This document shows, in pieces, positions 25,674 through 34,917 of a DNA stretch of 64,000 nt. Numbering within the stretch: position 1 is the stretch's first letter; each line of letters begins with the position of its first letter. Under the pieces are notes generated by a model that was not told where the DNA came from, made no database searches, and saw nothing but the letters and a program-made list of their open reading frames with translations. Source of the DNA: Flavobacterium aquaticum (GTDB lineage Bacteria; Bacteroidota; Bacteroidia; Flavobacteriales; Flavobacteriaceae); contig NZ_QLMI01000006.1 of NCBI RefSeq assembly GCF_003259835.1, forward strand, positions 1 through 64,000. The letters are read 5' to 3'. Position numbers and translations under genes: made by a program.

Positions 25674-26126
25674 TTATTGTTTATTTTTTGTATCAATAAT
25701 TATAGTCACAGGTCCGTCATTAACCAAACCAACTTTCATATCTGCTCCAAATTGTCCGGTTTGTACTTTTTTGCCCAATTCAATTTCCATTTGTTGCACA
25801 AAAGATTCATAAAGAGGAATAGCAATTTCAGGTTTTGAAGCTTTGATGTAACTTGGGCGATTTCCTTTTTTTGTAGCCGCTTGTAACGTGAATTGCGAAA
25901 CTACAATCATTTCGCCATCAATGTCTTTTAACGACAAATTCATTACTTCATTTTCGTCTTCAAAAATTCTTAGATTGGCTATTTTTGAGGTTAACCAATT
26001 AATATCTTCTTGATTATCGGCATCTTCAATTCCAACTAAAACTAATAAACCCTGTTGAATTTGAGCTACAATTTCGTTATTTATTGTAACTGAAGATTGA
26101 GAAACTCTTTGAATAACTGCTTTCAT
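25674..26126 (-). CDS. dtd: D-aminoacyl-tRNA deacylase
   Basis: This 150-residue enzyme frees tRNA from mischarged D-amino acids (and glycine) in the cytoplasm. It begins MKAVIQRVSQSSVTI. The catalytic motifs are visible as VVSQFTLQA (S-Q-F-T-L, about residue 77) and NDGPVTIIIDT (N-x-G-P-V-T, about 135). Length and both motifs match the family exactly. It sits between rsgA and the MazG-like gene. A block of heptamer repeats separates it from rsgA. Confidence 0.94.
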   Translation of the reverse strand: MKAVIQRVSQSSVTINNEIVAQIQQGLLVLVGIEDADNQEDINWLTSKIANLRIFEDENEVMNLSLKDIDGEMIVVSQFTLQAATKKGNRPSYIKASKPEIAIPLYESFVQQMEIELGKKVQTGQFGADMKVGLVNDGPVTIIIDTKNKQ

Positions 26127-26187
26127 GATAGTTGTGAATGGTGAATGGTGAGTTGTGAATTTACAATTTATAATTTATCATTCACAA
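26127..26187. repeat. Heptamer-family repeat between rsgA and dtd
   Basis: GTTGTGA, ATGGTGA, ATGGTGA, GTTGTGA (26131-26158) are followed by ATTTACA and an inverted part ending ATTCACAATT. The two halves can fold back on each other. Confidence 0.8.
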
Positions 26188-27165
26188 TTATTTTCTGGTT
26201 TCATCGCTGGCTCTTCGCTCGGCATCGTAAATGTCAGCACGATATTGTTCTTCGTCGCCTTCTAAAATTTGAGTATAACTTTTATAGCGCGACCATGAAA
26301 TTTCATCATTTTCTAATGCTTTTTTGATGGCGCAATGTGGTTCATCTTTATGCAAACAGTTATTGAACTTACATTGGTCTTTCAAAGCAAAAAATTCTGG
26401 AAAATAATCTCCGATTTCTTGCTTTTCCATATCTACAATTCCAAAACCACGAATTCCTGGCGTATCGATAATTTTAGCTCCAAAAGACAAATCAAACATT
26501 TCAGCAAACGTTGTGGTGTGCTTACCTTGCGCGTGTGATTCCGAAATTTGTTTGGTTTTTAAATTTAACGAAGGTTCTAATGTATTTACCAATGTAGATT
26601 TTCCAACACCCGAATGCCCTGAAAACATTGAAACTTTGTCTTTCATTAATGCTTTTAGCTCGTCAATTCCTTTTCCGTCTTTAGCAGAAACGCGTAAACA
26701 TTTATAGCCAATTGATGAATACACATGTTGTAAATACAATTGTTCGTCTAAAGTAGCATCATCAAACGTGTCTATTTTATTGAATACTATAATTGCTTCA
26801 ATTCCGTAAGCCTCAGCAGTAACTAAAAATCGGTCTATAAAACTTGTGGTTGTTGGCGGATTATTAATGGTTACCAATAAAAAAACCACATCAATATTGG
26901 ATGCAATAATATGCATTTGATGCGATAAATTTACTGACTTTCTAACAATGTAATTTTTTCTATCGTGAATCGCTGTGATGACACCAGTAGTTTCATCAGT
27001 TGTATTTTCAATATCATAATCTACAACGTCTCCCACCGCAATAGGATTGGTACTTTTGATACCTTTCATTCTAAATTTACCTTTTATACGGCACTCCAAA
27101 AAATCACCATTTTCAGTTTTAATGGTGTACCAACTTCCGGTAGATTTATATACGATTCCTGTCAT
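26188..27165 (-). CDS. rsgA: Ribosome small-subunit biogenesis GTPase
   Basis: This 325-residue circularly permuted GTPase helps late maturation of the 30S subunit. After an N-terminal OB-fold (VGDVVDYDI), the G motifs appear in permuted order: G4 NKID (about residue 129), G1 GHSGVGKST (about 183-191), G3 DTPGIRGFG (about 238). The C-terminal zinc knuckle is visible as C-K-F-N-N-C-L-H-K-D-E-P-H-C. Start and length match the family. It is part of a conserved flavobacterial gene order with aroF/G, dtd and mazG. Confidence 0.94.
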   Translation of the reverse strand: MTGIVYKSTGSWYTIKTENGDFLECRIKGKFRMKGIKSTNPIAVGDVVDYDIENTTDETTGVITAIHDRKNYIVRKSVNLSHQMHIIASNIDVVFLLVTINNPPTTTSFIDRFLVTAEAYGIEAIIVFNKIDTFDDATLDEQLYLQHVYSSIGYKCLRVSAKDGKGIDELKALMKDKVSMFSGHSGVGKSTLVNTLEPSLNLKTKQISESHAQGKHTTTFAEMFDLSFGAKIIDTPGIRGFGIVDMEKQEIGDYFPEFFALKDQCKFNNCLHKDEPHCAIKKALENDEISWSRYKSYTQILEGDEEQYRADIYDAERRASDETRK

Positions 27166-27172
27166 TCAAAGT

Positions 27173-27213
27173 TAGAAGTTAGAAGTCAGCCTTTCGACAA
27201 GCTCAGGATGACT
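27173..27213. repeat. Dispersed intergenic repeat, second copy
   Basis: AGTTAGAAGTTAGAAGTCAG is followed by CCTTTCGACAAGCTCAGGAT and GAC. The second part matches 514-534 with one change (CAGC to CAGG). The first part resembles 5627-5650. Confidence 0.7.
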
Positions 27214-27253
27214 AAATAATTATTTCAACAAAGATAGTGTTTCTAGCTAAAAT

Positions 27254-28336
27254 TTATTTATTTATCACTTTTTCTTGATGAGTTATACTTTCTTGATGTA
27301 TCGCCTTAAACAATTGCATCACAAACTCATTACTCAATCCTTTTTCTTCGCCCTCTAAAATCATTTTCCCTAAGATTTCGTTCCAACGTTGGTTTTGTAA
27401 AATAGCCACGTTTTTTTCTTTCTTAAGCAAACCGATTTTATCAGCAACTTTCATTCGGTTACCCAAAATTTCTAACAGTTTTCCATCAAATTCATCAATT
27501 TGCATGCGCAGTTTTGCCATTTTTTGGTTGTATTCGCTTTCATCATCCGACACTTTTCTAACGCGTAAATTGATGAACATTTGTTTCAATGTTGCTGGTG
27601 TTACTTGTTGGGCAGCATCACTCCAAGCGTTATCTGGGTCAATATGGGTTTCGATAATTAATCCGTCGTAATTCAAATCTAAAGCTTGTTGCGACACTTC
27701 TTGAATCATATCGCGCTTTCCAGTAATGTGCGAAGGATCGCAAATCAAAGGCAAATCAGGGAAACGATTTTGTAAATCGATTGCTATTTGCCACTCCGGA
27801 TTATTGCGGTATTTTGTTTTTTCGTAAGTTGAAAATCCTCTGTGAATTACGCCTAATTTCTTAATATTCGCATTATACAATCTTTCTAAACCACCAATCC
27901 ATAAAGACAAATCAGGATTTACAGGATTTTTCAACAAAACGATTTTATCCGTTCCTTGCAAAGCATCGGCAATTTCTTGAACGGCGAAAGGATTTACGGT
28001 GGTTCTAGCACCAATCCACAACACATCGATATCGTGTTCCAATGCTAATTTTACATGAGCTGCAGTAGCGACTTCCGTTGCCATTAACAAACCGGTTTCA
28101 GATTTGGCTTTTTGCAACCATTTCAACCCGATTTCGCCCACACCTTCAAAGCCACCTGGACGTGTTCGAGGTTTCCAAATTCCAGCACGGAAAATAGAAA
28201 CATCAGAATTCTTTAATTCGTGAGCTATTTTTAAAACTTGATCTTCGGTTTCTGCGCTACATGGTCCTGCAATTACAAGCGGATGATTCAACTGAAAATC
28301 ATCTAACCAAGTGCGTAATTCTTTTTTATTTTCCAT
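27254..28336 (-). CDS. Bifunctional DAHP synthase / chorismate mutase
   Basis: This 360-residue protein fuses a type I-beta DAHP synthase (about residues 1-255) with a C-terminal chorismate mutase of the AroQ type (about 265-350). DAHP synthase features are VIAGPCSAET, RAGIWKPRTRPGGFEG, LWIGARTTVNPF and CDPSHITGKR. The mutase is seen in MRMQ-like helices: LRMQIDEFDGKLLEILGNRM and VADKIGLLKKE. It makes the first intermediate of the shikimate route and converts chorismate to prephenate, so it acts both before aroA and just before pheA. The mutase may also make DAHP synthase sensitive to prephenate. Confidence 0.93.
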   Translation of the reverse strand: MENKKELRTWLDDFQLNHPLVIAGPCSAETEDQVLKIAHELKNSDVSIFRAGIWKPRTRPGGFEGVGEIGLKWLQKAKSETGLLMATEVATAAHVKLALEHDIDVLWIGARTTVNPFAVQEIADALQGTDKIVLLKNPVNPDLSLWIGGLERLYNANIKKLGVIHRGFSTYEKTKYRNNPEWQIAIDLQNRFPDLPLICDPSHITGKRDMIQEVSQQALDLNYDGLIIETHIDPDNAWSDAAQQVTPATLKQMFINLRVRKVSDDESEYNQKMAKLRMQIDEFDGKLLEILGNRMKVADKIGLLKKEKNVAILQNQRWNEILGKMILEGEEKGLSNEFVMQLFKAIHQESITHQEKVINK

Positions 28337-28375
28337 AACCTTTATTTCACTGTAAAATTACTATTTATTCTTAAA

Positions 28376-29206
28376 TTACAATTGCTTACTTCTTTCATAT
28401 TCGCCCAAAACTTTAAAATGGGTTGTCATAATTTCCATTACTTTTTTCGCTTTTTCAAAATGCTTGTATTTTTCAAAAACCACATCCACAAAAAAAGCAT
28501 AGGTAAAAGGGGTTTCGATAATAGGTAACGATTGAATTTTTGTTAGATTCAATTTACAATTATTCATCACATTTAAAACCGTTGCCAAGGAGCCTGGCGT
28601 GTCATCTAATTCAAATTTCACTGAAGCTTTATTGATGAGTTCTTTTGAAATTTCCTTATTACTTGCTTTTAAAACCACAAAGCGTGTTTTATTACTTTTT
28701 ATGGTATGAATTCCATCAGCGATAATTTCCAAATCATAAATATTAGCCGCAACTGGACCTGCCAAAGCACCAATTCCTATTAATTGATTTTCCTGAATTC
28801 GTTTTGCAGTAATTGCAGTATCGGAACTTTCGACCAATTTAATATGCGGATATTGACTAAAGAAATTAGCACATTGCAACAAAGCAATTGGATGCGAATG
28901 TACTTCTTTGATATCTTCAATCGTTTGGCCTGGCAACACCATCAAATTCATGTGAATATCCAAAAAATATTCACCAATAATGTGTAAATCATTTGAATCG
29001 ATTAATGCATAATTTGGCAAGATTGAACCCGCGATAGAATTTTCTAACGCCATTATTGCTTTGTCCGATTGGTTGGTTTTTAAACTTGTAACCACATCTC
29101 TAAATGTGGCACATTCATCCAAACCAATTGCCTCACCAAAGTAACGTTGTGCCACTTGGTGATGAAATGACCCATGAATTCCCTGAATTGCGACTTTAAT
29201 TCCCAT
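28376..29206 (-). CDS. pheA: Prephenate dehydratase
   Basis: This 276-residue enzyme converts prephenate to phenylpyruvate for phenylalanine synthesis. The catalytic domain begins KVAIQGIHGSFHHQVAQRYF. It also contains ALENSIAGSILPNYALI (about residues 60-76) and the T-R-F motif SNKTRFVVL (about 173-181). A C-terminal ACT domain follows (VKFELDDTPGSLATVLNVM, ESLP-like LPIIETPFTYAFFVD), which normally binds phenylalanine for feedback inhibition. ATG at 29206 is preferred over one at 29218, inside the terminator T tract. Expression is probably controlled by the leader peptide and terminator directly upstream. Confidence 0.92.
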   Translation of the reverse strand: MGIKVAIQGIHGSFHHQVAQRYFGEAIGLDECATFRDVVTSLKTNQSDKAIMALENSIAGSILPNYALIDSNDLHIIGEYFLDIHMNLMVLPGQTIEDIKEVHSHPIALLQCANFFSQYPHIKLVESSDTAITAKRIQENQLIGIGALAGPVAANIYDLEIIADGIHTIKSNKTRFVVLKASNKEISKELINKASVKFELDDTPGSLATVLNVMNNCKLNLTKIQSLPIIETPFTYAFFVDVVFEKYKHFEKAKKVMEIMTTHFKVLGEYERSKQL

Positions 29207-29216
29207 AATTTTGAGC

Positions 29217-29245
29217 AAAAAAAAATCCCGATTTACATCGGGATT
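29217..29245 (-). terminator. Attenuator terminator of pheA
   Basis: On the minus strand AATCCCGAT / ATCGGGATT, a perfect 9-bp stem with a 4-nt loop, runs into TTTTTTTTT. It ends 11 nt before the pheA start. The 5' arm can instead pair with GGGATTGT inside the leader ORF. Confidence 0.88.
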
Positions 29246-29273
29246 GTATGTTTATAAAATAAATTTCTTTCAT

Positions 29274-29357
29274 TTATATAATAGCACAACAATCCCTCAT
29301 CTGTCTCCAGAAAAAATAAAAAGAATTGTTATAAAAAAATGTGCTATGTGTAAGCAT
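29274..29357 (-). CDS. Phe/Tyr-rich leader peptide of pheA
   Basis: This 27-codon ORF starts M-L-T-H-S and contains the run TFFYNNSFYFFW (residues 6-17): six Phe, three Tyr and one Trp in twelve residues. It ends R-Q-M-R-D-C-C-A-I-I. The minus-strand sequence GGGATTGT (plus 29289-29296) lies in codons 21-24. It is exactly complementary to ACAATCCC, the 5' arm of the downstream terminator. A ribosome stalled at Phe/Tyr codons would leave this strand free to form the antiterminator; a ribosome at the stop codon would cover it. No similar database family is known to me. A -7-like TACTTTTA is at 29382-29389. Confidence 0.8.
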   Translation of the reverse strand: MLTHSTFFYNNSFYFFWRQMRDCCAII

Positions 29358-29425
29358 TATGCCATTTATTTTTTGATTGTGTAAAAGTAATAAAAAAATG
29401 AAAACGAAATACTTTTTTAAATAAA

Positions 29426-29455
29426 TTTGAGTTCTTTTAAAAAAAGTTACTTTTG
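29426..29455 (+). promoter_or_regulatory. gldA promoter
   Basis: TTTG (29426-29429) and TACTTTTG (29448-29455), with an 18-bp spacer, match the Bacteroidota promoter. The start codon lies 16 bp downstream, so the leader is very short. Confidence 0.7.
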
Positions 29456-29471
29456 CTAAAATTTACAAGCT

Positions 29472-30377
29472 ATGTCGATAGAAGTTCAAAATATTTCAAA
29501 AAATTACGGAGACCAAAAAGCGTTAGACAACATTAGTTTTTCTGTAAAAAAAGGAGAAATCGTAGGTTTTTTAGGTCCAAATGGTGCCGGAAAATCCACT
29601 TTAATGAAAATTTTGACCACTTATTTAACGGCAGATAGCGGAACTGCTGTTGTGAACGAACACGATGTAACTTCGGCACAAAAAGAAGTACAAAAATCGG
29701 TTGGATATTTACCAGAACACAATCCGTTATATTTGGATTTGTATGTGAGAGAATATTTGGCTTTTAATGCCGATTTGCATAAAGTTGCGAAATCGAGAAT
29801 TGATGAAGTAATTGCTTTGACAGGATTAACACCTGAAAGTCATAAGAAAATAGGCGAATTATCAAAAGGATATCGCCAACGTGTAGGATTAGCAACGGCT
29901 TTATTACACAATCCTGATGTAATGATTTTAGACGAACCTACAACAGGTTTAGACCCAAATCAATTAGTAGAAATTCGTGATTTGATTAAAAATATTGGAA
30001 AAGACAAAACAGTTTTTCTTTCCACGCACATCATGCAAGAAGTGGAAGCGATTTGCGATAGAATTATCATTATCGATAAAGGTAAAATCGTAACTGACAA
30101 AAAACTAAACAATTTAGTTACCGAAGAAGCCGAACAAATTATTGAAGTTGAATTTGATAAAAAAGTAGATGAAACTATTTTTGCTTCTCTTCCAAATTTA
30201 AAATCAGCAAAAAATACGCACGATTTAGTTTGGGAACTGACTTTTACCTCAACAACCGATATGCGTCCAGCGCTGTTTGATTTTGCTCAAGACAATCAGT
30301 TAAGAACACTTCAAATTGTATTGAAAAGTAAAAACTTAGAGCAGATTTTTAGAGAAAAAACAGCTAAGAAGAAATAA
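29472..30377 (+). CDS. gldA: Gliding motility ABC transporter ATP-binding protein
   Basis: This 301-residue ABC ATPase has Walker A GPNGAGKST (about residues 36-44), Q-loop region VGYLPEHNPLYLDLYVREYL, signature LSKGYRQRVGLA (about 135-146) and Walker B DVMILDEPTTGLDP. In Flavobacterium johnsoniae GldA works with GldF and GldG in gliding motility, probably at the level of type IX secretion or adhesin handling. The length and the YVREYL/ELSKGYRQR features fit GldA. gldF and gldG are not adjacent, which is also the case in other flavobacteria. It is followed by a terminator. Confidence 0.88.
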   Translation: MSIEVQNISKNYGDQKALDNISFSVKKGEIVGFLGPNGAGKSTLMKILTTYLTADSGTAVVNEHDVTSAQKEVQKSVGYLPEHNPLYLDLYVREYLAFNADLHKVAKSRIDEVIALTGLTPESHKKIGELSKGYRQRVGLATALLHNPDVMILDEPTTGLDPNQLVEIRDLIKNIGKDKTVFLSTHIMQEVEAICDRIIIIDKGKIVTDKKLNNLVTEEAEQIIEVEFDKKVDETIFASLPNLKSAKNTHDLVWELTFTSTTDMRPALFDFAQDNQLRTLQIVLKSKNLEQIFREKTAKKK

Positions 30378-30415
30378 AAAAATCTCCTTACAACTGAAAC
30401 TGTAAGGAGATTTTA
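30378..30415. terminator. Bidirectional terminator
   Basis: AATCTCCTTACA / TGTAAGGAGATT, a 12-bp stem with an 8-nt loop, is flanked by A and T runs between the convergent gldA and TPR-like genes. Confidence 0.88.
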
Positions 30416-30433
30416 AAAGTATTGTAACGTTAA

Positions 30434-30823
30434 TTAATTTAAAGTTACCAAATACTTTTGTCTGAGTTTGTCGTAATCATCGTAAACCACAGAAAGTGCG
30501 TAACTCGACAAATTTTCATTCAACAACGAATTGTAAATGAAATCTTCTTCCGTAAAACCATATTTGGTAATGGCCTCTTTGATGTATTTTACGGCAACCT
30601 CTTTTTTATTCTGATAAAAGTAACAATTGGCTACTTCAATATAAACATCTTTTAAATTTTCACCCTTAGACAATTTAATGTAATTTTCATACTCTTTAAT
30701 TGCTTCAGAATAATTTTTCTTCTCGGTTAGTGATCTAGCTTTTGTTAAGATAGAATCTAATTCATTTGCGAAGGTTAACTGGGAAATGAATAAAATTACG
30801 AATGAATAGATAATTTTTTTCAT
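30434..30823 (-). CDS. Small secreted TPR-like protein
   Basis: This 129-residue protein has a signal peptide (MKKIIYSFVILFISQLTFA) and then two or three tetratricopeptide-like helical pairs. The best is LTEKKNYSEAIKEYENYIKL, followed by VYIEVANCYFYQNKKEVAVK and YIKEAITKYGF. It should sit in the periplasm and may mediate protein contacts. No specific family is recognised. A long AT-rich gap lies upstream, and a terminator separates it from the convergent gldA. Confidence 0.75.
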   Translation of the reverse strand: MKKIIYSFVILFISQLTFANELDSILTKARSLTEKKNYSEAIKEYENYIKLSKGENLKDVYIEVANCYFYQNKKEVAVKYIKEAITKYGFTEEDFIYNSLLNENLSSYALSVVYDDYDKLRQKYLVTLN

Positions 30824-31226
30824 GGGTATAGTTTTTTGTTATTATAAATTTACAATTATTTTTTGAATAAAAAATATATTTTTTTCAATCACAATCATTT
30901 TAAAGAAAATTAAAATTAAATATTTAACATTTTTATTGAATTATATTTAAATAAAATCTCGTAAAAACACATTAATATAAATTAAACCTGTCAAAACAAT
31001 CAAAAAATAGAAAAATTCGAAAAAATACACTTTTTAAAAAATAACAAAATGTCATTAATCGAATTTCTGTGTTTTTCGTCGATAAATTTATTACTAAATA
31101 GGTAATTAAAAATCATCTTTCATTTAAAATAACAATTTGTTAATTTAAAATCTTAATGATTACAACTTAATAAACAACTTTTTTGAAACACTAACTTTAC
31201 TTACGAATAAAAGCTTAACTTGGATT
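30824..31226. other. AT-rich intergenic gap without a visible gene
   Basis: About 400 bp of very AT-rich sequence (poly-A/T runs) separates the TPR-like gene from metF. No ORF above about 30 codons with family features, no strong hairpin and no good promoter match was found on either strand. Confidence 0.6.
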
Positions 31227-31261
31227 TAAAAAAAATCTCCTAAGTACAAAATACTTAGGAG
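31227..31261 (-). terminator. Terminator of the metH-metF operon
   Basis: CTCCTAAGTA / TACTTAGGAG, a perfect 10-bp stem with a 5-nt loop, leads into ATTTTTTTT on the minus strand. Confidence 0.9.
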
Positions 31262-31286
31262 ACCTAACTTTAAAAAGAACTATAAT

Positions 31287-32243
31287 TTAAAAAATTTCTG
31301 TTGCAATTGCTTTAACATTCTCTGCTTTTCCCATAGAATAATAATGTAAAACTGGAATTCCTGCCGCGATTAACTCTTTACTTTGTTGGATACACCATTC
31401 AATTCCAATTTGTTTTACAGCATCATTATCTTTAGCTTTTACAACCGCCATAATTAAATCATCAGGCAATTCAACACTAAAGCGATGTGGAATTAAATTC
31501 AACTGTTTCTTTGTTGCAATAGGCTTTAATCCTGGAATAATTGGAACCGTAATTCCAGCCGCTCTGCATTTGGCTACAAAATCGAAGAACTTTTTATTAT
31601 CAAAAAACATTTGGGTAATAATATAATCAGCTCCGTTTTTAATTTTTTGCTTTACAAAATGAATATCGCTATCTAAACTTGGTGCTTCCATGTGTTTTTC
31701 TGGATAACCTGCTACTCCAATGCAAAAATCGGTTTTGGTGGAATTTTGCAAATCTTCGTCCAGATAAATTCCCTTATTCAAGTTGCTAATTTGCGTTACT
31801 AATTCCGAAGCATAAGCATGACCTTCTTTTTCAGGTTTGAAGTAAATTTCGCTCTTAACCGCATCACCACGAAGTGCTACAACATTATCAATTCCTAAAA
31901 AATCTAAATCAATTAATAAATTCTCTGTGTCTTCTTTGGTAAAACCACCACACAAAATATGAGGAATAGCATCTACTTCATACTTATTCTGAATTCCAGC
32001 ACAAATCCCAACGGTTCCAGGTCGTTTTTTAACTACTTTTTTCTGAAGTAAGCCATTTTCTAGCTCTTTGAATTCATATTCCTCACGATGATAAGTCACG
32101 TCAATAAACGGTGGATTGAATTCCATCAACGGATCAATACTATCAAAAATCGATTGAATATTTTGCCCTTTTAAAGGTGGTAAAATCTCGAAGGAGAACA
32201 AAGGTTTTCCGTTGGCGTTTTGTATATGTTCAGTTACTTTCAT
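31287..32243 (-). CDS. metF: Methylenetetrahydrofolate reductase
   Basis: This 318-residue flavoprotein reduces 5,10-methylene-THF to 5-methyl-THF, the methyl donor for MetH. Family features are FSFEILPPLKG near the N-terminus, DVTYHREEY, LRGDAVKSE (R-G-D, about residue 126), FCIGVAGYPEKH and ADYIITQMFFD. VPIIPGLKPI follows. It starts one base after the metH stop codon and is the last gene of the SAM-I-controlled operon. Confidence 0.94.
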   Translation of the reverse strand: MKVTEHIQNANGKPLFSFEILPPLKGQNIQSIFDSIDPLMEFNPPFIDVTYHREEYEFKELENGLLQKKVVKKRPGTVGICAGIQNKYEVDAIPHILCGGFTKEDTENLLIDLDFLGIDNVVALRGDAVKSEIYFKPEKEGHAYASELVTQISNLNKGIYLDEDLQNSTKTDFCIGVAGYPEKHMEAPSLDSDIHFVKQKIKNGADYIITQMFFDNKKFFDFVAKCRAAGITVPIIPGLKPIATKKQLNLIPHRFSVELPDDLIMAVVKAKDNDAVKQIGIEWCIQQSKELIAAGIPVLHYYSMGKAENVKAIATEIF

Positions 32244-32244
32244 T

Positions 32245-34917
32245 TTAATCTGCTAAATTGGGTGAGAGCCATTTTTCGGCTAAATCAATGCTAATATTTC
32301 TTCTTTTGGCGTAATCTTTTAATTGGTCTTTTTTAATTTTTCCTAAACCAAAATATTTACTTTCTGGATTCGCAAAATAATATCCTGAAACCGATGCTGC
32401 AGGCCACATCGCCATGCTTTCGGTTAACTTAACACCTATTTCTTGTTCTACATTTAATAATTTCCAAATCGTTGGTTTTTCTAAATGGTCAGGACACGCA
32501 GGATAACCTGGCGCAGGACGAATTCCTTTGTATTTTTCTTTAATTAATTCATCATTTGACAAAACCTCATCAGAAGCGTAACCCCAAATTTCTTTACGTA
32601 CTTTTAAATGCAAGTATTCTGCAAAAGCTTCGGCTAATCTATCGCCTAAGGCTTTTACCAAAATCGAATTGTAATCATCTAATTGCTTTTCAAATTCCGA
32701 AGCTTTTTCATCAACACCAAAACCAGTTGAAACACAGAAACATCCAATATAATCTTGTTTACCAATTTCTTTTGGAGCAATAAAATCTGCTAAAGCAATG
32801 TTTGGAGCTCCCACTGTTTTTTGTGATTGCTGACGAAGCGTTAAAAACTTCTCAACTTCGCTTGAAGTAATAACCTCAACATCGTCATCATTTATTGAAT
32901 TCGCAAGAAAAATTCCTAAAATTCCTTTTGCTGTGAACCATTTTTCTGAAACAATTTGAGATAACATTTTTTGCGCATCTTCAAAAAGATTAGTTGCTTG
33001 TTCACCTACAATATCGTCGGTTAAAATCGCTGGAAATTTCCCGTACAATTCCCATGACTGAAAAAACGGTGTCCAATCTATAAAATCTACTAATTCTGAA
33101 AGTTCTACTTCAATAGTTTTTGTACCGATGAAATTTGGTTTTACAGGTTCGTAAGTATCCCAATCGATTTTGAATTTATTTTTCCTTGCTTCTTCAATAG
33201 ATAAGAAATTTTTCTCGCGACTTCGGTTTAAATAACCTTCACGAAGCGCATCATACTCTCCACGAAGCGATTTTGCATAGGTAACTTTAGTATCGGGTTG
33301 TAATAAATTGGTTGCAACCGTTACTGCTCGAGAAGCATCGTTCACATGAACCACGGTTTCCTTATACTCTGGTGCAATTTTCACTGCTGTGTGTGCACGA
33401 GAAGTTGTCGCACCACCAATCATTATTGGAATTTTGATATTCAGTTTATCCATTTCTTTGGCTAAATACACCATTTCATCCAACGAAGGCGTAATCAAAC
33501 CACTCAAACCTATAATATCTACATTTTCTTTAACCGCAGTTTCTATGATTTTTTCGGGCGGAACCATCACACCTAAATCGATGATTTCAAAATTATTACA
33601 CGCTAAAACTACAGATACAATGTTTTTTCCAATATCATGTACATCACCTTTTACAGTTGCCATCAACACTTTTCCGGCCGAAGACGATTTTCCATCTTTT
33701 GAAGCTTCAATGTAAGGAAGTAAATAAGCCACCGCTTTTTTCATAACACGTGCCGATTTCACCACTTGTGGCAAGAACATTTTTCCACTTCCGAATAAAT
33801 CACCAACCACATTCATTCCAGCCATCAAATTGATTTCGATAACTTCTATAGGTTTTTCAACTAACTGACGTGCTTCTTCTACATCAATCTCAATAAACTC
33901 GTCAATTCCTTTTACTAAAGAATGAGTTAATCGATCTTGAACCGAACTATTTCGCCATTCTGCCACAGCTTTTTCATTTGATTTTATATCGCCTTTGAAA
34001 CTTTCCGCTAATTCCAACAAACTTTCGGTAGCATCGTCTTTTCTGTTTAAAAGAACATCTTCAACATGTTCAAGCAAAACCTTGTCAATTTCATCATAAA
34101 TCTCTAACATTTCTGGATTTACGATTCCCATTGTCATTCCATTTTGAATGGCATGATATAAGAAGGCCGAATGCATCGCTTCACGAACTTTATCGTTGCC
34201 ACGGAAAGAAAATGATACATTACTAACTCCGCCCGAAATATTCGCATACGGAAGATTTTCGCGAATCCATTTGGTTGCTCGGAAGAAATCTAAAGCATTT
34301 AATTTATGCTCTTCCATTCCGGTTGCGACTGGAAAAATATTAGGATCAAAAATGATGTCTTCAGCTGGAAAACCAACTTTTTCAACTAATATATCGTAAC
34401 TTCTTTTACAGATTTCAATACGTCTTTCGTAAGTATCGGCTTGACCATTTTCGTCAAAAGCCATTACGATTACAGCGGCTCCGTATCGTTTGATTAATTT
34501 GGCATGATGAATAAAAGTAGCTTCTCCTTCTTTTAAAGAAATCGAATTCACCACACCTTTTCCTTGAATGACTTTCAACCCAGCTTCGATGATTTCCCAT
34601 TTTGAAGAATCAATCATCACAGGAACTCGGGCAATATCGGGTTCGGCCGCGATTAGATTTAGGAATTTGGTCATAGCATAAACACCATCTAACATTCCTT
34701 CATCCATATTAACATCGATGATTTGCGCGCCACCTTCTACTTGAGCACGTGCAATTTCTAAAGCTTCATCGTATTTTTCTTCTTTAATTAAGCGAAGAAA
34801 TTTTCTAGAACCGGTTACGTTTGTTCGTTCTCCAACGTTTACAAAATTGGTTTCTGGAGTTACAATCAAAGGTTCTAAACCTGATAATTTTAAATATTTA
34901 TCGGAATTATAACTCAT
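32245..34917 (-). CDS. metH: Cobalamin-dependent methionine synthase, C-terminal polypeptide
   Basis: This 890-residue protein contains the pterin-binding, cobalamin-cap, cobalamin-binding and reactivation domains of MetH. The pterin domain begins [17 protein letters not shown]. The B12 motif D-x-H-x-x-G is in [11 protein letters not shown] (about residues 423-433) and continues [11 protein letters not shown] and [11 protein letters not shown]. The C-terminal SAM-binding activation domain includes [12 protein letters not shown]. The homocysteine-binding domain is on a separate gene upstream, a split arrangement known in Bacteroidota, so this is not a broken gene. The start overlaps a 46-codon ORF by 11 bp. 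Confidence 0.94.
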   Translation of the reverse strand: MSYNSDKYLKLSGLEPLIVTPETNFVNVGERTNVTGSRKFLRLIKEEKYDEALEIARAQVEGGAQIIDVNMDEGMLDGVYAMTKFLNLIAAEPDIARVPVMIDSSKWEIIEAGLKVIQGKGVVNSISLKEGEATFIHHAKLIKRYGAAVIVMAFDENGQADTYERRIEICKRSYDILVEKVGFPAEDIIFDPNIFPVATGMEEHKLNALDFFRATKWIRENLPYANISGGVSNVSFSFRGNDKVREAMHSAFLYHAIQNGMTMGIVNPEMLEIYDEIDKVLLEHVEDVLLNRKDDATESLLELAESFKGDIKSNEKAVAEWRNSSVQDRLTHSLVKGIDEFIEIDVEEARQLVEKPIEVIEINLMAGMNVVGDLFGSGKMFLPQVVKSARVMKKAVAYLLPYIEASKDGKSSSAGKVLMATVKGDVHDIGKNIVSVVLACNNFEIIDLGVMVPPEKIIETAVKENVDIIGLSGLITPSLDEMVYLAKEMDKLNIKIPIMIGGATTSRAHTAVKIAPEYKETVVHVNDASRAVTVATNLLQPDTKVTYAKSLRGEYDALREGYLNRSREKNFLSIEEARKNKFKIDWDTYEPVKPNFIGTKTIEVELSELVDFIDWTPFFQSWELYGKFPAILTDDIVGEQATNLFEDAQKMLSQIVSEKWFTAKGILGIFLANSINDDDVEVITSSEVEKFLTLRQQSQKTVGAPNIALADFIAPKEIGKQDYIGCFCVSTGFGVDEKASEFEKQLDDYNSILVKALGDRLAEAFAEYLHLKVRKEIWGYASDEVLSNDELIKEKYKGIRPAPGYPACPDHLEKPTIWKLLNVEQEIGVKLTESMAMWPAASVSGYYFANPESKYFGLGKIKKDQLKDYAKRRNISIDLAEKWLSPNLAD

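Noticed and set aside
30824..31226. Possible leader or small RNA in the AT-rich gap before metF
   Set aside because: No stable stem, promoter match or conserved motif could be found; only base composition stands out.
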